DNA of 64,000 nucleotides from contig CBDBUY010000004.1 of assembly GCA_965212145.1 (NCBI GenBank), positions 434,001 to 498,000 on the forward strand. The letters run 5' to 3'. The position numbers and the translations under genes were made by a program. How positions within the stretch are numbered: the first letter of the stretch is position 1; each line of letters opens with the position of its first letter. The stretch comes from JAAEPI01 sp965212145 (GTDB taxonomy: Bacteria; Bacteroidota; Bacteroidia; Cytophagales; Cyclobacteriaceae). A model generated the notes under the pieces. It was not told the DNA's origin. It ran no database searches and saw only the letters and a list, made by a program, of their open reading frames with translations. Below are positions 25,301 through 34,435 of this stretch, piece by piece.

Positions 25301-26371
25301 TTAATTTTTGGGTTGTAATTCTACTTCAAATAGCCAAGGCCAATTCTTGCCAGTGACAAATAGTCTTTCATCTTCTTTGTGATAGGCGATTCCGTTGAGC
25401 ACATCTGCATTTGATGCTTCGTTCGGTGTTAAGAGTCCTGCAAAGTCAATGGTTTGTAAAACCTTTCCGGTGGAAGGCTCTATTACATGGACCTTATTTG
25501 TTTGCCATTCATTTGCGTACAGCAGTCCATCTATTAACTCCAATTCATTGAGGTTATCAATCGGCCCTTCGTGATTATACACCTCGATGTGCCCGATTTC
25601 TGTAAATCCTTGTGGATTAATAAAGTAAACTTTCTCGGATCCTTGTGCGTCCATTCCTTGTGTCAACACCAGACTGTCTCCCATGGTGGTTAGCCCCCAG
25701 CCCTGAAACTGAAAAGGAAAAGACCGCTTCAGATTCAAATCAGTATCAAAAACGAATCCCGTCAGGGAGGTCCATGTGACCAAATAAATTTCATCATTGT
25801 AAAAGGTGCTTCCCTCACCAAAATACTGATCACCGATAGGAGTAACCTTAATGCTTTGACCAGTTTCTAAATCCACTTTTCTGATCACTGACTCGCCTTT
25901 CTGACCTGTACTTTCTATCAATTCATCACCCAGAAAAAACAAGCCTTGGGTGTATGCGTCGGTACTATGCGGGTATTTATTGACAATCTGGTAAGTGAAC
26001 AACTCAGGCTCAATATCTGATAGCATGATCAGTCTGGGATAATGAGACTCATTTTGCTCACCACAATAAACCGTGGCTTTAAAGGAGAATTTACCCGTGC
26101 GGTTTGTTTCAGGAGTCCATGTGAAGCTTGAGGTCGAAAATGATTCGGTTTCTCCATTGACGGTAAGAACCACCGAGTCAATCGCTGCTTCTTTTGAGTT
26201 AAAAACGAAATCAAGTGACTCTCCTAAGGTGACTTCAGAGTTCATCCTTGGAGACACCAACGAAGTATTTTTTTTGACAATGACCGGAGCATCTCTCTTT
26301 TCAGAGTCGTTCTTATTACAAGCGGCAACAAGGATTGCCAAACCCAGCAAGAGTATGGATTGCTTAAGCAT
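25301..26371 (-). CDS. Glutamine cyclotransferase-family lipoprotein
   Basis: The 356-residue protein starts with a lipoprotein signal peptide (LLLGLAILVAAC). Residues ~35-115 form an Ig-like all-beta domain. From ~130 it is a five-bladed propeller of the glutamine cyclotransferase family: YPHSTDAYTQGLFFLGDELI, ESTGQKGES, NELELIDGLLYANEWQTNKV, NGIAYHKEDERLFVTGKNWP. These enzymes form N-terminal pyroglutamate from glutaminyl peptides. This could matter for envelope or secreted proteins whose mature N-terminus is Gln, which is common in this genome (many signal peptides end in AQ/SAQ). The link is inference. Confidence 0.9.
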   Translation of the reverse strand: MLKQSILLLGLAILVAACNKNDSEKRDAPVIVKKNTSLVSPRMNSEVTLGESLDFVFNSKEAAIDSVVLTVNGETESFSTSSFTWTPETNRTGKFSFKATVYCGEQNESHYPRLIMLSDIEPELFTYQIVNKYPHSTDAYTQGLFFLGDELIESTGQKGESVIRKVDLETGQSIKVTPIGDQYFGEGSTFYNDEIYLVTWTSLTGFVFDTDLNLKRSFPFQFQGWGLTTMGDSLVLTQGMDAQGSEKVYFINPQGFTEIGHIEVYNHEGPIDNLNELELIDGLLYANEWQTNKVHVIEPSTGKVLQTIDFAGLLTPNEASNADVLNGIAYHKEDERLFVTGKNWPWLFEVELQPKN

Positions 26372-26393
26372 TTTGTAAATGTAGAAATTGAAT

Positions 26394-27644
26394 TTACCGT
26401 TTCTCTGTTCCGGCTGACATTTTCATCAAAGGAGTCACCGAAAGTCCCTGATAAAGTACAGAACAAACCACCACAACATAGGTCATAGTAATGATGACAT
26501 CTTTTCCATGGAAATCTGATAAGGACAAGGATAGTGCAATCGGTAGTCCTCCACGCAATGCTCCCCACGTGAGAATTGATATTGTGTGTTTATCGAAAGT
26601 TCGTTTGACGGACATGAATTTGATCGGAATGAACACACTGAGCCACCTGCCCAGCAACACGATATTAACAGCAAAGAATCCAGCGGCGAAATAATCTAGC
26701 TTCCAGGAGATTACTAACATCTCCATCCCAATGAGCACGAATAACATAGCACTTAGTGTCTCCTCTATCAGATTCCAAAACTTGAACACATAGTCACCAG
26801 CTGCACTTGAAACGTGCGAACTTTTCCCCTCATTACCAATCACTAAGCCCATTACTACGGCTGCCTGCTTTGAGGAAACGTGGACGAAATCCGCAAGGAA
26901 TGAACCAACCATTACCACCGCCAAAGTGACCAACACCTCAGCTTCCACCACGTCATTATCTATATATTTTAGCAATCGGTAGCCAATGTATCCAAGGAAT
27001 AAACCGATGAAAATTCCTCCCCCAATGTCGGCGCAGATGATGTAAAATGTCTCAAAAACCGTCAACGTATGATCCTCCCCCGCATGGGCAATATCCAGTA
27101 ATGTCAATGCTAACACTACGGCAACCCCATCATTGAAAAGTGACTCCCCCTGAATCTTGGTTTCCAGGTCCTTGGAAAGATTGAATCTCTTGATCGTCTT
27201 AGTTACTGCGATAGGATCTGTCGGCGAAATCAGTGCACCAAAAACCAGGCAGTACAGATACTCCAAATGGATACCCAGGAAATCCAACATGAAGTACACC
27301 CCGGTACCTATGGCCGCAGTGGATATCAAAACGCCGGTTGTCGCCAACACCAAAACAGGGGTTCGCTGCTTGGCCAGTTTGTTAAAATCAATATTCAATG
27401 CTCCTGCAAAGAGCATAAAACTCAGTACCAGCTGATAGAGCACTTCTTCGAATTCATACTCCTTTACGTGCTCGGCCAGATGAAGATCGGGGTTGAGTGC
27501 TCCGATGATCATTACCACCACAGAAAGAACCAACGCCATGATCATCAATCCTATCGAAGAAGGTAATTTCAGGAAGAAGGTGTTCACGAAAATGAACAGT
27601 CCCGAAAGGAAGATCAGAAGGGCTACAATATCAAATATGGTCAT
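26394..27644 (-). CDS. Na+/H+ antiporter, CPA1/NhaP family
   Basis: The 416-residue integral membrane protein has about 12 spans. The CPA1 hallmarks are LISPTDPIAVTKTIKRFN in one unwound helix, the ion-binding ESLFNDGVAVVLAL (Asn-Asp), the membrane motif FVLIGMEMLVI and the arginine helix LTWGALRGGLPIALSLSL. It exchanges Na+ for H+ across the inner membrane for pH and salt homeostasis, which fits a marine lifestyle. A -7 box lies 27 bases upstream. The cyclotransferase and SCP2 genes follow with short gaps. Confidence 0.93.
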   Translation of the reverse strand: MTIFDIVALLIFLSGLFIFVNTFFLKLPSSIGLMIMALVLSVVVMIIGALNPDLHLAEHVKEYEFEEVLYQLVLSFMLFAGALNIDFNKLAKQRTPVLVLATTGVLISTAAIGTGVYFMLDFLGIHLEYLYCLVFGALISPTDPIAVTKTIKRFNLSKDLETKIQGESLFNDGVAVVLALTLLDIAHAGEDHTLTVFETFYIICADIGGGIFIGLFLGYIGYRLLKYIDNDVVEAEVLVTLAVVMVGSFLADFVHVSSKQAAVVMGLVIGNEGKSSHVSSAAGDYVFKFWNLIEETLSAMLFVLIGMEMLVISWKLDYFAAGFFAVNIVLLGRWLSVFIPIKFMSVKRTFDKHTISILTWGALRGGLPIALSLSLSDFHGKDVIITMTYVVVVCSVLYQGLSVTPLMKMSAGTEKR

Positions 27645-27671
27645 ACGCCTATTTTATGGGTATAGTCAAAT

Positions 27672-27679
27672 CAAAAATA
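27672..27679 (-). promoter_or_regulatory. Bacteroidota -7 box for the antiporter operon, TATTTTTG
   Basis: TATTTTTG on the minus strand matches TAnnTTTG, with a TTG 21 bases upstream at the -33 position. It lies 27 bases before the antiporter ATG. Confidence 0.5.
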
Positions 27680-27837
27680 GTTCTAAATCTTCGGATGAAT
27701 CAACCACTTGGTTACAGTCTTTCAACCTCAATCCGAAATTAGAGGTGGGTGGTCTACTGATTTGTCAAAAATTGACTGATCGAATATAACTTTTTCTATA
27801 CTTTTCCACAAGAAATTCTCATTTGGAGCCATTAAAT

Positions 27838-28401
27838 ATGAATCAAGCTATATCTGCCGAACTACGCAAACTTGACGAGCAAAAGCGCTCCATTCTTGAA
27901 TTTTTAAAAGATCAACAACCAGAAGATCTGACGAAAGCACTGCCCGGAAAATGGTGCATGATCCAGGCCATGCGACACGTTCAAATGTCTGAGGAAGGAT
28001 CCGTGAGTTACATGAGTAAAAAATCTTTGGCTGGGGACGAGATGAAGAAGCGACCATTTAAATCGGTTCTTTTATTGCAGATTCTTTATCTGGTATTTTT
28101 CTTAAGAATTAAATTCAAAGCACCCGCCATCATCTCAAACCCGCCAGTTACAAGCCTCGAAGAACTTGAAAAAGATTGGGAAGAAACGAGAAATAAATTG
28201 GTGGAATTTGTGGGGAATTATCCCGAGAAATGGGATAAGAAAGGAGTCTATAAGCATCCCTTCATTGGAATGTTCAACATCCTGGAAGGACTACAGTTTC
28301 TGAATGCGCACCTCAGGCATCATCGCAATCAAGTAGGCAGAATCACGCGTCAGATTAGGAAGCCAGGTGTCGTCGATAATAGAGAAATAGCGTCCCAATA
28401 A
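27838..28401 (+). CDS. DinB-superfamily protein
   Basis: The protein is 187 residues from ATG 27838 (MNQAISAELRKLDEQKRS); the TTG at 27823 is in frame but less likely. It has the DinB four-helix pattern, with putative metal-binding histidines in WCMIQAMRHVQMSEEGS and the closing LNAHLRHHRNQVGRI. An unusual hydrophobic stretch lies in the middle (VLLLQILYLVFFLRI). DinB-like proteins include thiol-transferring, metal-dependent enzymes, but most are uncharacterised. It is a monocistronic-looking gene between divergent and co-directional units. Confidence 0.85.
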   Translation: MNQAISAELRKLDEQKRSILEFLKDQQPEDLTKALPGKWCMIQAMRHVQMSEEGSVSYMSKKSLAGDEMKKRPFKSVLLLQILYLVFFLRIKFKAPAIISNPPVTSLEELEKDWEETRNKLVEFVGNYPEKWDKKGVYKHPFIGMFNILEGLQFLNAHLRHHRNQVGRITRQIRKPGVVDNREIASQ

Positions 28402-28436
28402 AACCGATTGTAAAAAGGAAAAGTATCATGACTTTT

Positions 28437-28444
28437 TAAGTTTG
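28437..28444 (+). promoter_or_regulatory. Bacteroidota -7 box for the His-loop ABC operon, TAAGTTTG
   Basis: TAAGTTTG matches TAnnTTTG. It lies 40 bases before the ATG of the ABC ATPase at 28485. Confidence 0.5.
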
Positions 28445-28484
28445 TAATTTCGCCTGAACAGGTTGCAAGCTTTATGCCAAACTC

Positions 28485-29108
28485 ATGCTTCGGCTAAATA
28501 ACGTCAAACAAATTTTCGGTACTACAGCTCTGAACTATCCTGATTGGGAAGTCATGACAGGTGAGCATGCCTTGATCCTTGGAAACTCCGGATCCGGGAA
28601 AACAACGCTCCTGCACATCGTATCTGGTTTACTTCGAAACACCCAAGGGAAAGTGGAGATGAACAATCGGCTAATTTCTGAAATGTCCCAATCGAAATTA
28701 GATCGATTCAGGGGAGAAAACGTAGGACTGGTGTTTCAGAAACCGCATTTGATCAAGGCATTGACTGTGGCCGAGAACATTCGACTTGCCGGGAAATTCG
28801 GTGGAAAAAAAGTCAAAAACTCCAGACTAGATGACATCCTGGAAGCACTAGATATCCGAAATCTGAAGGATAGGAAAGTGCATGAATTGAGTGAAGGGCA
28901 GGCACAGCGGGTTTCTATTGCCCGGGCGGTGATTCATGAGCCAAGTTTATTAGCGGCCGATGAACCTACCGCAAGCTTGGATGACGAAAACTGCGAGAGA
29001 GTGATTTCACTTTTGAAGTCTCAAGCCGAAAGATGCAAAGCCACCCTGATCATCGCCACGCATGACCAACGAGTTAAGGACCAATTCTCAAACCGACTTG
29101 AGTTATGA
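28485..29108 (+). CDS. ABC transporter ATP-binding protein (LolD/MacB-like)
   Basis: The 207-residue nucleotide-binding domain has Walker A GNSGSGKTTLLH, the Q-loop GLVFQKPHL, the signature LSEGQAQRVSIARA, Walker B LLAADEPTASLD and the H-loop IIATHDQRV. It is short, typical for partners of FtsX/MacB-fold permeases. It overlaps the permease gene by four bases (ATGA), so the two form a complex. Together with the following exported protein it resembles zinc-linked ABC operons seen in proteobacteria, but that comparison is from memory. Confidence 0.93.
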   Translation: MLRLNNVKQIFGTTALNYPDWEVMTGEHALILGNSGSGKTTLLHIVSGLLRNTQGKVEMNNRLISEMSQSKLDRFRGENVGLVFQKPHLIKALTVAENIRLAGKFGGKKVKNSRLDDILEALDIRNLKDRKVHELSEGQAQRVSIARAVIHEPSLLAADEPTASLDDENCERVISLLKSQAERCKATLIIATHDQRVKDQFSNRLEL

Positions 29109-30346
29109 CGCTCGGAAGCATCGCCATCAAGAATATATTCAATAAACCGCTCAGCTCGTTTCTTAGCGTTCTGCTTTTTGGTTTCGGGGTGAGCATCATC
29201 GTGTTGATCCTTTTGGTCAGTACCCAGCTTAAAAAAGAAATTAGCAATAACGCCTCAGGTATCGACCTGGTTGTTGGAGCCAAGGGCAGCCCGATGCAAC
29301 TCATTCTGGCCAACATCTTTCATGTCGATTTCCCGACAGGAAATATCTCACTGAAAGAATCGGCACAGCTAACTCGCAACCGACTGATCAAAAGTGCAAT
29401 TCCGGTTTCACTTGGTGATTCTTACTCAGGATTCAGAATCGTTGGCACAACTCAGGCTTATCTGGATTTATACAAGGCAGAATTCGAATCTGGCAATTGG
29501 ACTGGCAATGAAATGGATGCCATGCTGGGAGCAAAGGCACAGGAATTTCTTGGACTCAACGTCGGCGATACTTTCGAAAGCACTCATGGTATGTCAGAAG
29601 TCGGGGCGGATCATGCCGAGCATCCATTCAAGGTAGGAGGAATTCTTAATCCTACAGGAACCGTGATCGACGGGCTTATCATCACCTCGGTCTCAAGCGT
29701 GTGGCACGTGCATGGACATGAAGGCGATCATGAAGATCATGCCGATTCCCTACACGCTGAAATGCCGATCCCATGGCTGGGATTGACCGTCACAAAAGAA
29801 CAATACGAAAACGAGGATATTACGGCACTTCTACTTCAGTACGCCTCTCCCATGGCGGCTATTCGACTGCCACAGATGGTCAACAAAGACAGCAACTTTC
29901 AGGCGGCTTCTCCGGCATTTGAGACCGCTCGGCTTTTCAACCTGATTGGAACTGGCGTGGAGGTTATGAACGTTTTAGGGATTGTGATCATTGTCATAAG
30001 TGCGATTAGTGTGTTGATTGCTTTGATTAATTCCCTGAAGGAAAGAAAGTACGAGTTGGCTATCATGCGATCAATGGGCGCCAGTCGAGGACAGCTTTTT
30101 GTTTTGATCATGTTGGAAGGGGGCATACTGACAATTTTTGGGGTCACTCTGGGATTTGGACTCGCTCATGGAGGTGTCCTGATATTGGGTCAGTTTGTGG
30201 AAAGCCTAAACATTTCTGGCCTACTTTTCGTGGAGGAAGAAGCGAATGTCCTCATCGGGGCAATTGCTGTTGGAATCGTTTCTGCTTTAATCCCTTCAGG
30301 CATGGCTTACCGATCTGACATTTCAAAAACGCTGGCAAAAGGATAA
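29105..30346 (+). CDS. ABC transporter permease, FtsX/MacB fold, with His-rich periplasmic loop
   Basis: The 413-residue protein has one N-terminal membrane helix (FLSVLLFGFGVSIIVLILLV), a large periplasmic domain and three C-terminal helices (VLGIVIIVISAISVLIALIN, a middle one near 340-365, and one near 385-405). The cytoplasmic loop LKERKYELAIMRSMGASRGQ is the FtsX-type coupling motif. The periplasmic domain carries an unusual histidine/acid cluster at about residues 199-217 (HVHGHEGDHEDHADSLHAE), and another near 161-172 (VGADHAEHPF). Such clusters bind Zn, Ni or Cu, suggesting metal transport or metal-responsive mechanotransmission. It is coupled to the ATPase upstream and to the exported protein two bases downstream. 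Confidence 0.9.
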   Translation: MTLGSIAIKNIFNKPLSSFLSVLLFGFGVSIIVLILLVSTQLKKEISNNASGIDLVVGAKGSPMQLILANIFHVDFPTGNISLKESAQLTRNRLIKSAIPVSLGDSYSGFRIVGTTQAYLDLYKAEFESGNWTGNEMDAMLGAKAQEFLGLNVGDTFESTHGMSEVGADHAEHPFKVGGILNPTGTVIDGLIITSVSSVWHVHGHEGDHEDHADSLHAEMPIPWLGLTVTKEQYENEDITALLLQYASPMAAIRLPQMVNKDSNFQAASPAFETARLFNLIGTGVEVMNVLGIVIIVISAISVLIALINSLKERKYELAIMRSMGASRGQLFVLIMLEGGILTIFGVTLGFGLAHGGVLILGQFVESLNISGLLFVEEEANVLIGAIAVGIVSALIPSGMAYRSDISKTLAKG

Positions 30347-30348
30347 AT

Positions 30349-30786
30349 ATGAAGACATTACTATCGATACTATTTTTTGTGAGTTTGAATGTGGCCTTTG
30401 CTCAGTACGACAAGGCTTCTGAAAACTGGGCTCGACTCGCCAAGGTTTCTTACGACAAAACGCAGGATGAATACGGCGAAATCTACGTGCCGAAATTCGA
30501 TGAGGCTGTCAGAAAAATGAATGGAAAAACCATCGTTCTGGAAGGATTCATCGTTCCATTCGATGGGTTGTTCGAACCGGATAAAATCATCGTTTCTGCT
30601 TTACCAATTGCTTCGTGCTTTTTCTGTGGGGGAAGTGGCCCGGAAACTGTCGCAGAAGTCTACCTCAAAGAATCGGTGAAATACACGGGCAAGGCCGTTC
30701 GCGTGACCGGCAAGCTTTATCTCAACGACAAGGACTACAATCAGCTCATGTACGTCTTGAAGGATGCAAAAATGGAGGTGCTCTAA
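30349..30786 (+). CDS. Small exported protein, DUF3299-like
   Basis: The 145-residue protein has a signal peptide (LLSILFFVSLNVAFAQ). Its motifs GKTIVLEGFIVPFDG, then SCFFCGGSGPETVAEVYL and VRVTGKLYLND suggest an OB-like fold with a conserved Cys pair (SCFFCG) that could bind metal or form a disulfide. The pattern resembles DUF3299 proteins, which I recall next to MacB-fold zinc-linked ABC transporters. It starts two bases after the permease stop, so it is surely co-translated. It probably acts in the periplasm with the transporter. Confidence 0.7.
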   Translation: MKTLLSILFFVSLNVAFAQYDKASENWARLAKVSYDKTQDEYGEIYVPKFDEAVRKMNGKTIVLEGFIVPFDGLFEPDKIIVSALPIASCFFCGGSGPETVAEVYLKESVKYTGKAVRVTGKLYLNDKDYNQLMYVLKDAKMEVL

Positions 30787-30815
30787 AAAAGCCCGTTCAC
30801 GAATCGCAAACGGGC
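30785..30815 (-). terminator. Rho-independent terminator of the MacAB-like operon
   Basis: The arms GCCCGTT (30791-30797) and AACGGGC (30809-30815) flank an 11-base loop. On the minus strand the stem is followed by a run of six T, so it ends leftward transcription from 35124-30840. It also lies between convergent genes. Confidence 0.85.
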
Positions 30816-30839
30816 CCTGAGTTATTGGTTAGTTCGAAC

Positions 30840-31913
30840 TCATAGTTTCTTTACTTTGGAGGACTCATCCAGCCCCTTCAGCACTTCGATATTGATGCCA
30901 TCAGAGAGACCAGTCTGAATTTCTACCTTCTCGAACTGCTGTTCTCCTTTCATGATCTCCACATATACCTTGTCCTCTTCGAAGATCAAGTTGCTTTCTT
31001 TAACGGCCAGTACGTCTTCTTTTCTTTCAAGGACAATATCGGCATTGGCACTGTAACCCGCTCTTAAGAAATAGTCATCTCGAAGTTTCACTGCGGCTCG
31101 TACTTCGAACTGAATCGCGCCTTCTTCTTCCACTCCTTTAGGTGAAATGTACTCCAATGCTGCATCGAATTTGACCGTATCTAATGCTCCCACAACGAGC
31201 TCCAAATTCATCCCTTCTTTTAGCTTGCCCACCTCGGCTTCATCCACATTTCCTTCAAAAACCAGTTCGCTCATATCCGCCACGGACGCGATCGTGGTTC
31301 CGTCATTGAAGGTATTGGTCTCGATCACGAAATTTCCTTCTTTTACCGGTACATCCAGCACCATTCCGGCCACAGTTGATTTTACCAAATTGGAAACCGC
31401 TCCGGATTTTTTTGACGCCCCTTCTTTGATCAACTCCAGGTTATTCTCAGCTGCCTCTACTTGCTGCTTGTTTAGATTGTAAGTCAAGAGCTGCTGATTG
31501 TAATCCACTTCAGAAATCACTTTCTCCAGGAACAGCTTTTTCTGCCGCTCCATTTCCTGCTCAGAGTTTTTGTAATTGATGGTAGCTTCTTTGAGCCTTG
31601 CTTGCGCATTGTTCAGTGCCACCACATCAGGAATGATCTGAATTTTGGCGATCAGCTGACCGGCCTCAATCACATCACCGGCTTCTACAAAGAGCTTGTC
31701 CACGACTCCTGAGACCTGTGACTTTATTTCCACTTCTTTTCGAGGGTTGATCGACCCGGTTGCCACGGTTTTCCGCTCGATATCCATGACGAAAGTGGAG
31801 TCCGTTTCAAACACCTCCACGGTGGTTTCCGATTTATCAAAGACATAGTAACCAAGGAAACCGAGTGTCCCGATGATTACGATGACCAAGAGAATTTTAA
31901 GTACTTTTTTCAT
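30840..31913 (-). CDS. MacA/HlyD-like periplasmic adaptor
   Basis: The 357-residue membrane-fusion protein has an N-terminal membrane anchor (VLKILLVIVIIGTLGFLGYY), a lipoyl/barrel-sandwich half (VEIKSQVSGVVDKLFVEAGD), a helical hairpin (~95-150, NAQARLKEATINYKNSEQEM), the second lipoyl half and a beta-barrel ending in VEIQTGLSDGINIEVLKGL. Adaptors link an inner-membrane ABC permease to an outer-membrane channel. The last gene of the operon after two MacB-like permeases, it is probably part of a tripartite export pump; no outer-membrane factor gene is present in the window. Confidence 0.92.
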   Translation of the reverse strand: MKKVLKILLVIVIIGTLGFLGYYVFDKSETTVEVFETDSTFVMDIERKTVATGSINPRKEVEIKSQVSGVVDKLFVEAGDVIEAGQLIAKIQIIPDVVALNNAQARLKEATINYKNSEQEMERQKKLFLEKVISEVDYNQQLLTYNLNKQQVEAAENNLELIKEGASKKSGAVSNLVKSTVAGMVLDVPVKEGNFVIETNTFNDGTTIASVADMSELVFEGNVDEAEVGKLKEGMNLELVVGALDTVKFDAALEYISPKGVEEEGAIQFEVRAAVKLRDDYFLRAGYSANADIVLERKEDVLAVKESNLIFEEDKVYVEIMKGEQQFEKVEIQTGLSDGINIEVLKGLDESSKVKKL

Positions 31914-31944
31914 TTTAAGTAGTGTTTATTTTGAGTTCAGTTTT

Positions 31945-33183
31945 TTAGTCCACACGTATAGCTTCAATGGGGCTCACTGATGCGGCTTTTTTCGCTGGGA
32001 AAATTCCAGCCAATGCCCCACCAATTATCAATATCCCTAAAGCAGCTAGCGGCACCATCGGGTCTACGGTCGGAATAGTAAACGGCATGCTTCCATCGTT
32101 CGGCATGACCATCCCGATCAATTCCAGCAACCCTAGTCCGGCAATCAATGCGAAATACCCGCCGATTATAGTCAGGAAGACTGCCTCTTGAATCACCAGT
32201 GACACAATAGAATTCGGAGTGGCGCCAAGTGATTTCCTAATGCCGATTTCTTTGGTTCGTTCCTTCACGATGATCAGCATGATGTTACTTACACCCAGAA
32301 TTCCAGCAAAGAGCAGCGCTACACCCACGAACCAAGTGAAGGATTCTAGCCCATCAAAGAGCCCATTGATTTCTTCAAATTCCGCCTGCAGGTTTTCGTG
32401 CCCAATGGCATCCTCGTCCAACGGATGAATGTCGTTTTTCTCTTGAAGTAGCTTGATGATTCTGGGCTCTACGATATCTAATCTCTCACCGTCTTTTAGA
32501 GAGTAGCCGTACCATCCCACATTGTCCCCATAATTGAAGGCCCTCTGAAAAGTGGTAAAGGGCACGTGGATATTGCTTTCTTCATCCCGGTTACCACCTC
32601 CTCTAGCAGGTTTTATTAACCCAACCACCTTGAAGTTTACCTTTCGGATGGTGATGTATTTGCCAATTGGGTCTTCATCATCCTCAAACAATTGATCCTG
32701 CACGCCCGTCCCAATTACCGCTACCTTTCTTGAGTTTTCAATGTCGTTTTTATTGATAAACCGACCTGAGGAAATGTTCTTAATCTGAATACGGTTGTAA
32801 TCCGGGTAATCGCCGTACACCTCAAAAGAGGCGGACTTGTTGTTATAAACTGTCAAGGCCAACCCCAATGAATTCCGAGGTGCCAGGTATTTCATTTCAG
32901 GCACTCTGGCCAAAAGCATTTTTGTGTCCGAGTTATCAAACTGCACACGCTTGCCTGGTTGGAAGCCATTGTGAGAAATAGTAGTTCTACGACCCCAGAA
33001 AAACCCAGCATTGGTAGCAAAATCGAAATCCTGCATCACGCCTTCTCTGAAGCTATTGCTCATGCCCAAAAGGATAATCAATATGAACATACCCGAGGCA
33101 ATGCCCATCAAGGTCAGAAACGTTCGAAGCTTATTCCTTCGGATCGTCTGAAAAATTTCCTGCCATTTATCGTAATCAAACAT
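31945..33183 (-). CDS. MacB-like ABC permease, second of two
   Basis: The 412-residue FtsX/MacB-fold permease has an N-terminal helix (FLTLMGIASGMFILIILLGM), a periplasmic MacB_PCD domain, and three C-terminal helices after IVKERTKEIGIRKSLGATPN, the coupling motif. It ends IFPAKKAASVSPIEAIRVD, typical of MacB permeases. It follows the other permease with a one-base gap. The two permeases differ clearly in sequence, suggesting a heterodimer. Its cargo is unknown (MacB homologues export macrolides, toxins or peptides). Confidence 0.93.
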   Translation of the reverse strand: MFDYDKWQEIFQTIRRNKLRTFLTLMGIASGMFILIILLGMSNSFREGVMQDFDFATNAGFFWGRRTTISHNGFQPGKRVQFDNSDTKMLLARVPEMKYLAPRNSLGLALTVYNNKSASFEVYGDYPDYNRIQIKNISSGRFINKNDIENSRKVAVIGTGVQDQLFEDDEDPIGKYITIRKVNFKVVGLIKPARGGGNRDEESNIHVPFTTFQRAFNYGDNVGWYGYSLKDGERLDIVEPRIIKLLQEKNDIHPLDEDAIGHENLQAEFEEINGLFDGLESFTWFVGVALLFAGILGVSNIMLIIVKERTKEIGIRKSLGATPNSIVSLVIQEAVFLTIIGGYFALIAGLGLLELIGMVMPNDGSMPFTIPTVDPMVPLAALGILIIGGALAGIFPAKKAASVSPIEAIRVD

Positions 33184-33184
33184 C

Positions 33185-34435
33185 TTATTCGTCTCTTAAA
33201 GCTTCAATTGGTTGAATCTTGGCCGCCTTGCGCGCTGGGAAATACCCGGCCAATGTGCCACTCAGTGCCAAAACGATTGTCGCGTTCAATGCGCTCGAAA
33301 AACTCACATTCGGGTCAATGAAAAAGTCCTCGCTAAACCCAAACGAAATAATCATGTCAGAAAATCGGCCAGTCTGCACAAACAGCATCGCTGATATCAT
33401 CCCGATGTAACCACTCAATAATGTGATGAAGAGTGATTCCTGTAAAAACAACCCAATGATGGATCTTGGATTTGCCCCGATGGCTTTTCTTACTCCAATT
33501 TCCCTGGTCCGTTCTTTCACAACGATGAGCATGATGTTGCTCACTCCGATAATTCCAGCCACCAATGCTAAACCTCCTACCAGAGCCAGAATAAACCGTA
33601 TGCCGTCAAAAATCCCCATCCATCTGGCGTAATCCTCCAAGACATTCCCAGTCCACATGGCCTGATCGTCCTCCTTAGAGAATCTGTGCCGTTCTGCCAA
33701 CAAACCATGAATCTGATCCTCTATGACCATACTTTCTTCCGCACTCGCATCACCAACGGTCACGATGAACATGTCGACTCGTTTCCCACCACCGTAGGCC
33801 AGTTGTGAAGTAGAGATCGGCAAGTAGATGTATTTGTTTTCCCGATCATTTCCTTCATCATGAAAAACCCCAACCACTTTGTACTTGATGCCATTGATGG
33901 TCACATACTCTCCAATTGGGCTTTTTCGAGGGAATAAGACTTCTACAACCCCTGTTCCTATGACCGCCACTTTTCTCTTGAACTTAATGTCCAGATCATT
34001 CAAATAGCGACCATACAGCATCTCCGTCTTCTCAGTGTACGCATGATCCGGGTGAACGCATCGAATGGAGAAAAAAGAGTATTTGTCTTTGTAACGAACA
34101 GTAAACTCACCTGAGAGATAAAATCGTCCGGTGATTTTGTCAATGCCTTCTATTTCAGTCCTCAGGGCCTCATAATCATCATTGTCGAACTTGATTCGCC
34201 TTCCCGGCTGAAGCCCTGCATGGGCAAGTGTTGTTTGCCCAGACCCAATGAAAATCGAATTGATGGCGTCATCCTTGAATTGATTTCGGACACCATTCTG
34301 AAATCCCTTTCCGAAACTCATTAAAAGGATCAAGATGAAAATCCCGAAGAACACGCAGAATCCCGTAATGATCGACCTAATCCGATTCTTGTTAATCGTG
34401 TAGAAAATCTCCTGCCAGGTATCTATATCAAACAT
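33185..34435 (-). CDS. MacB-like ABC permease, first of two
   Basis: The 416-residue permease has the same architecture as its downstream neighbour: an N-terminal helix (IITGFCVFFGIFILILLMSF), a periplasmic domain, the coupling motif VVKERTREIGVRKAIGANPR, three C-terminal helices and the end YFPARKAAKIQPIEALRDE. Its start overlaps the ATPase stop by one base (TAATG on the minus strand). Having separate genes for two permeases and one ATPase points to an asymmetric transporter. Confidence 0.93.
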   Translation of the reverse strand: MFDIDTWQEIFYTINKNRIRSIITGFCVFFGIFILILLMSFGKGFQNGVRNQFKDDAINSIFIGSGQTTLAHAGLQPGRRIKFDNDDYEALRTEIEGIDKITGRFYLSGEFTVRYKDKYSFFSIRCVHPDHAYTEKTEMLYGRYLNDLDIKFKRKVAVIGTGVVEVLFPRKSPIGEYVTINGIKYKVVGVFHDEGNDRENKYIYLPISTSQLAYGGGKRVDMFIVTVGDASAEESMVIEDQIHGLLAERHRFSKEDDQAMWTGNVLEDYARWMGIFDGIRFILALVGGLALVAGIIGVSNIMLIVVKERTREIGVRKAIGANPRSIIGLFLQESLFITLLSGYIGMISAMLFVQTGRFSDMIISFGFSEDFFIDPNVSFSSALNATIVLALSGTLAGYFPARKAAKIQPIEALRDE

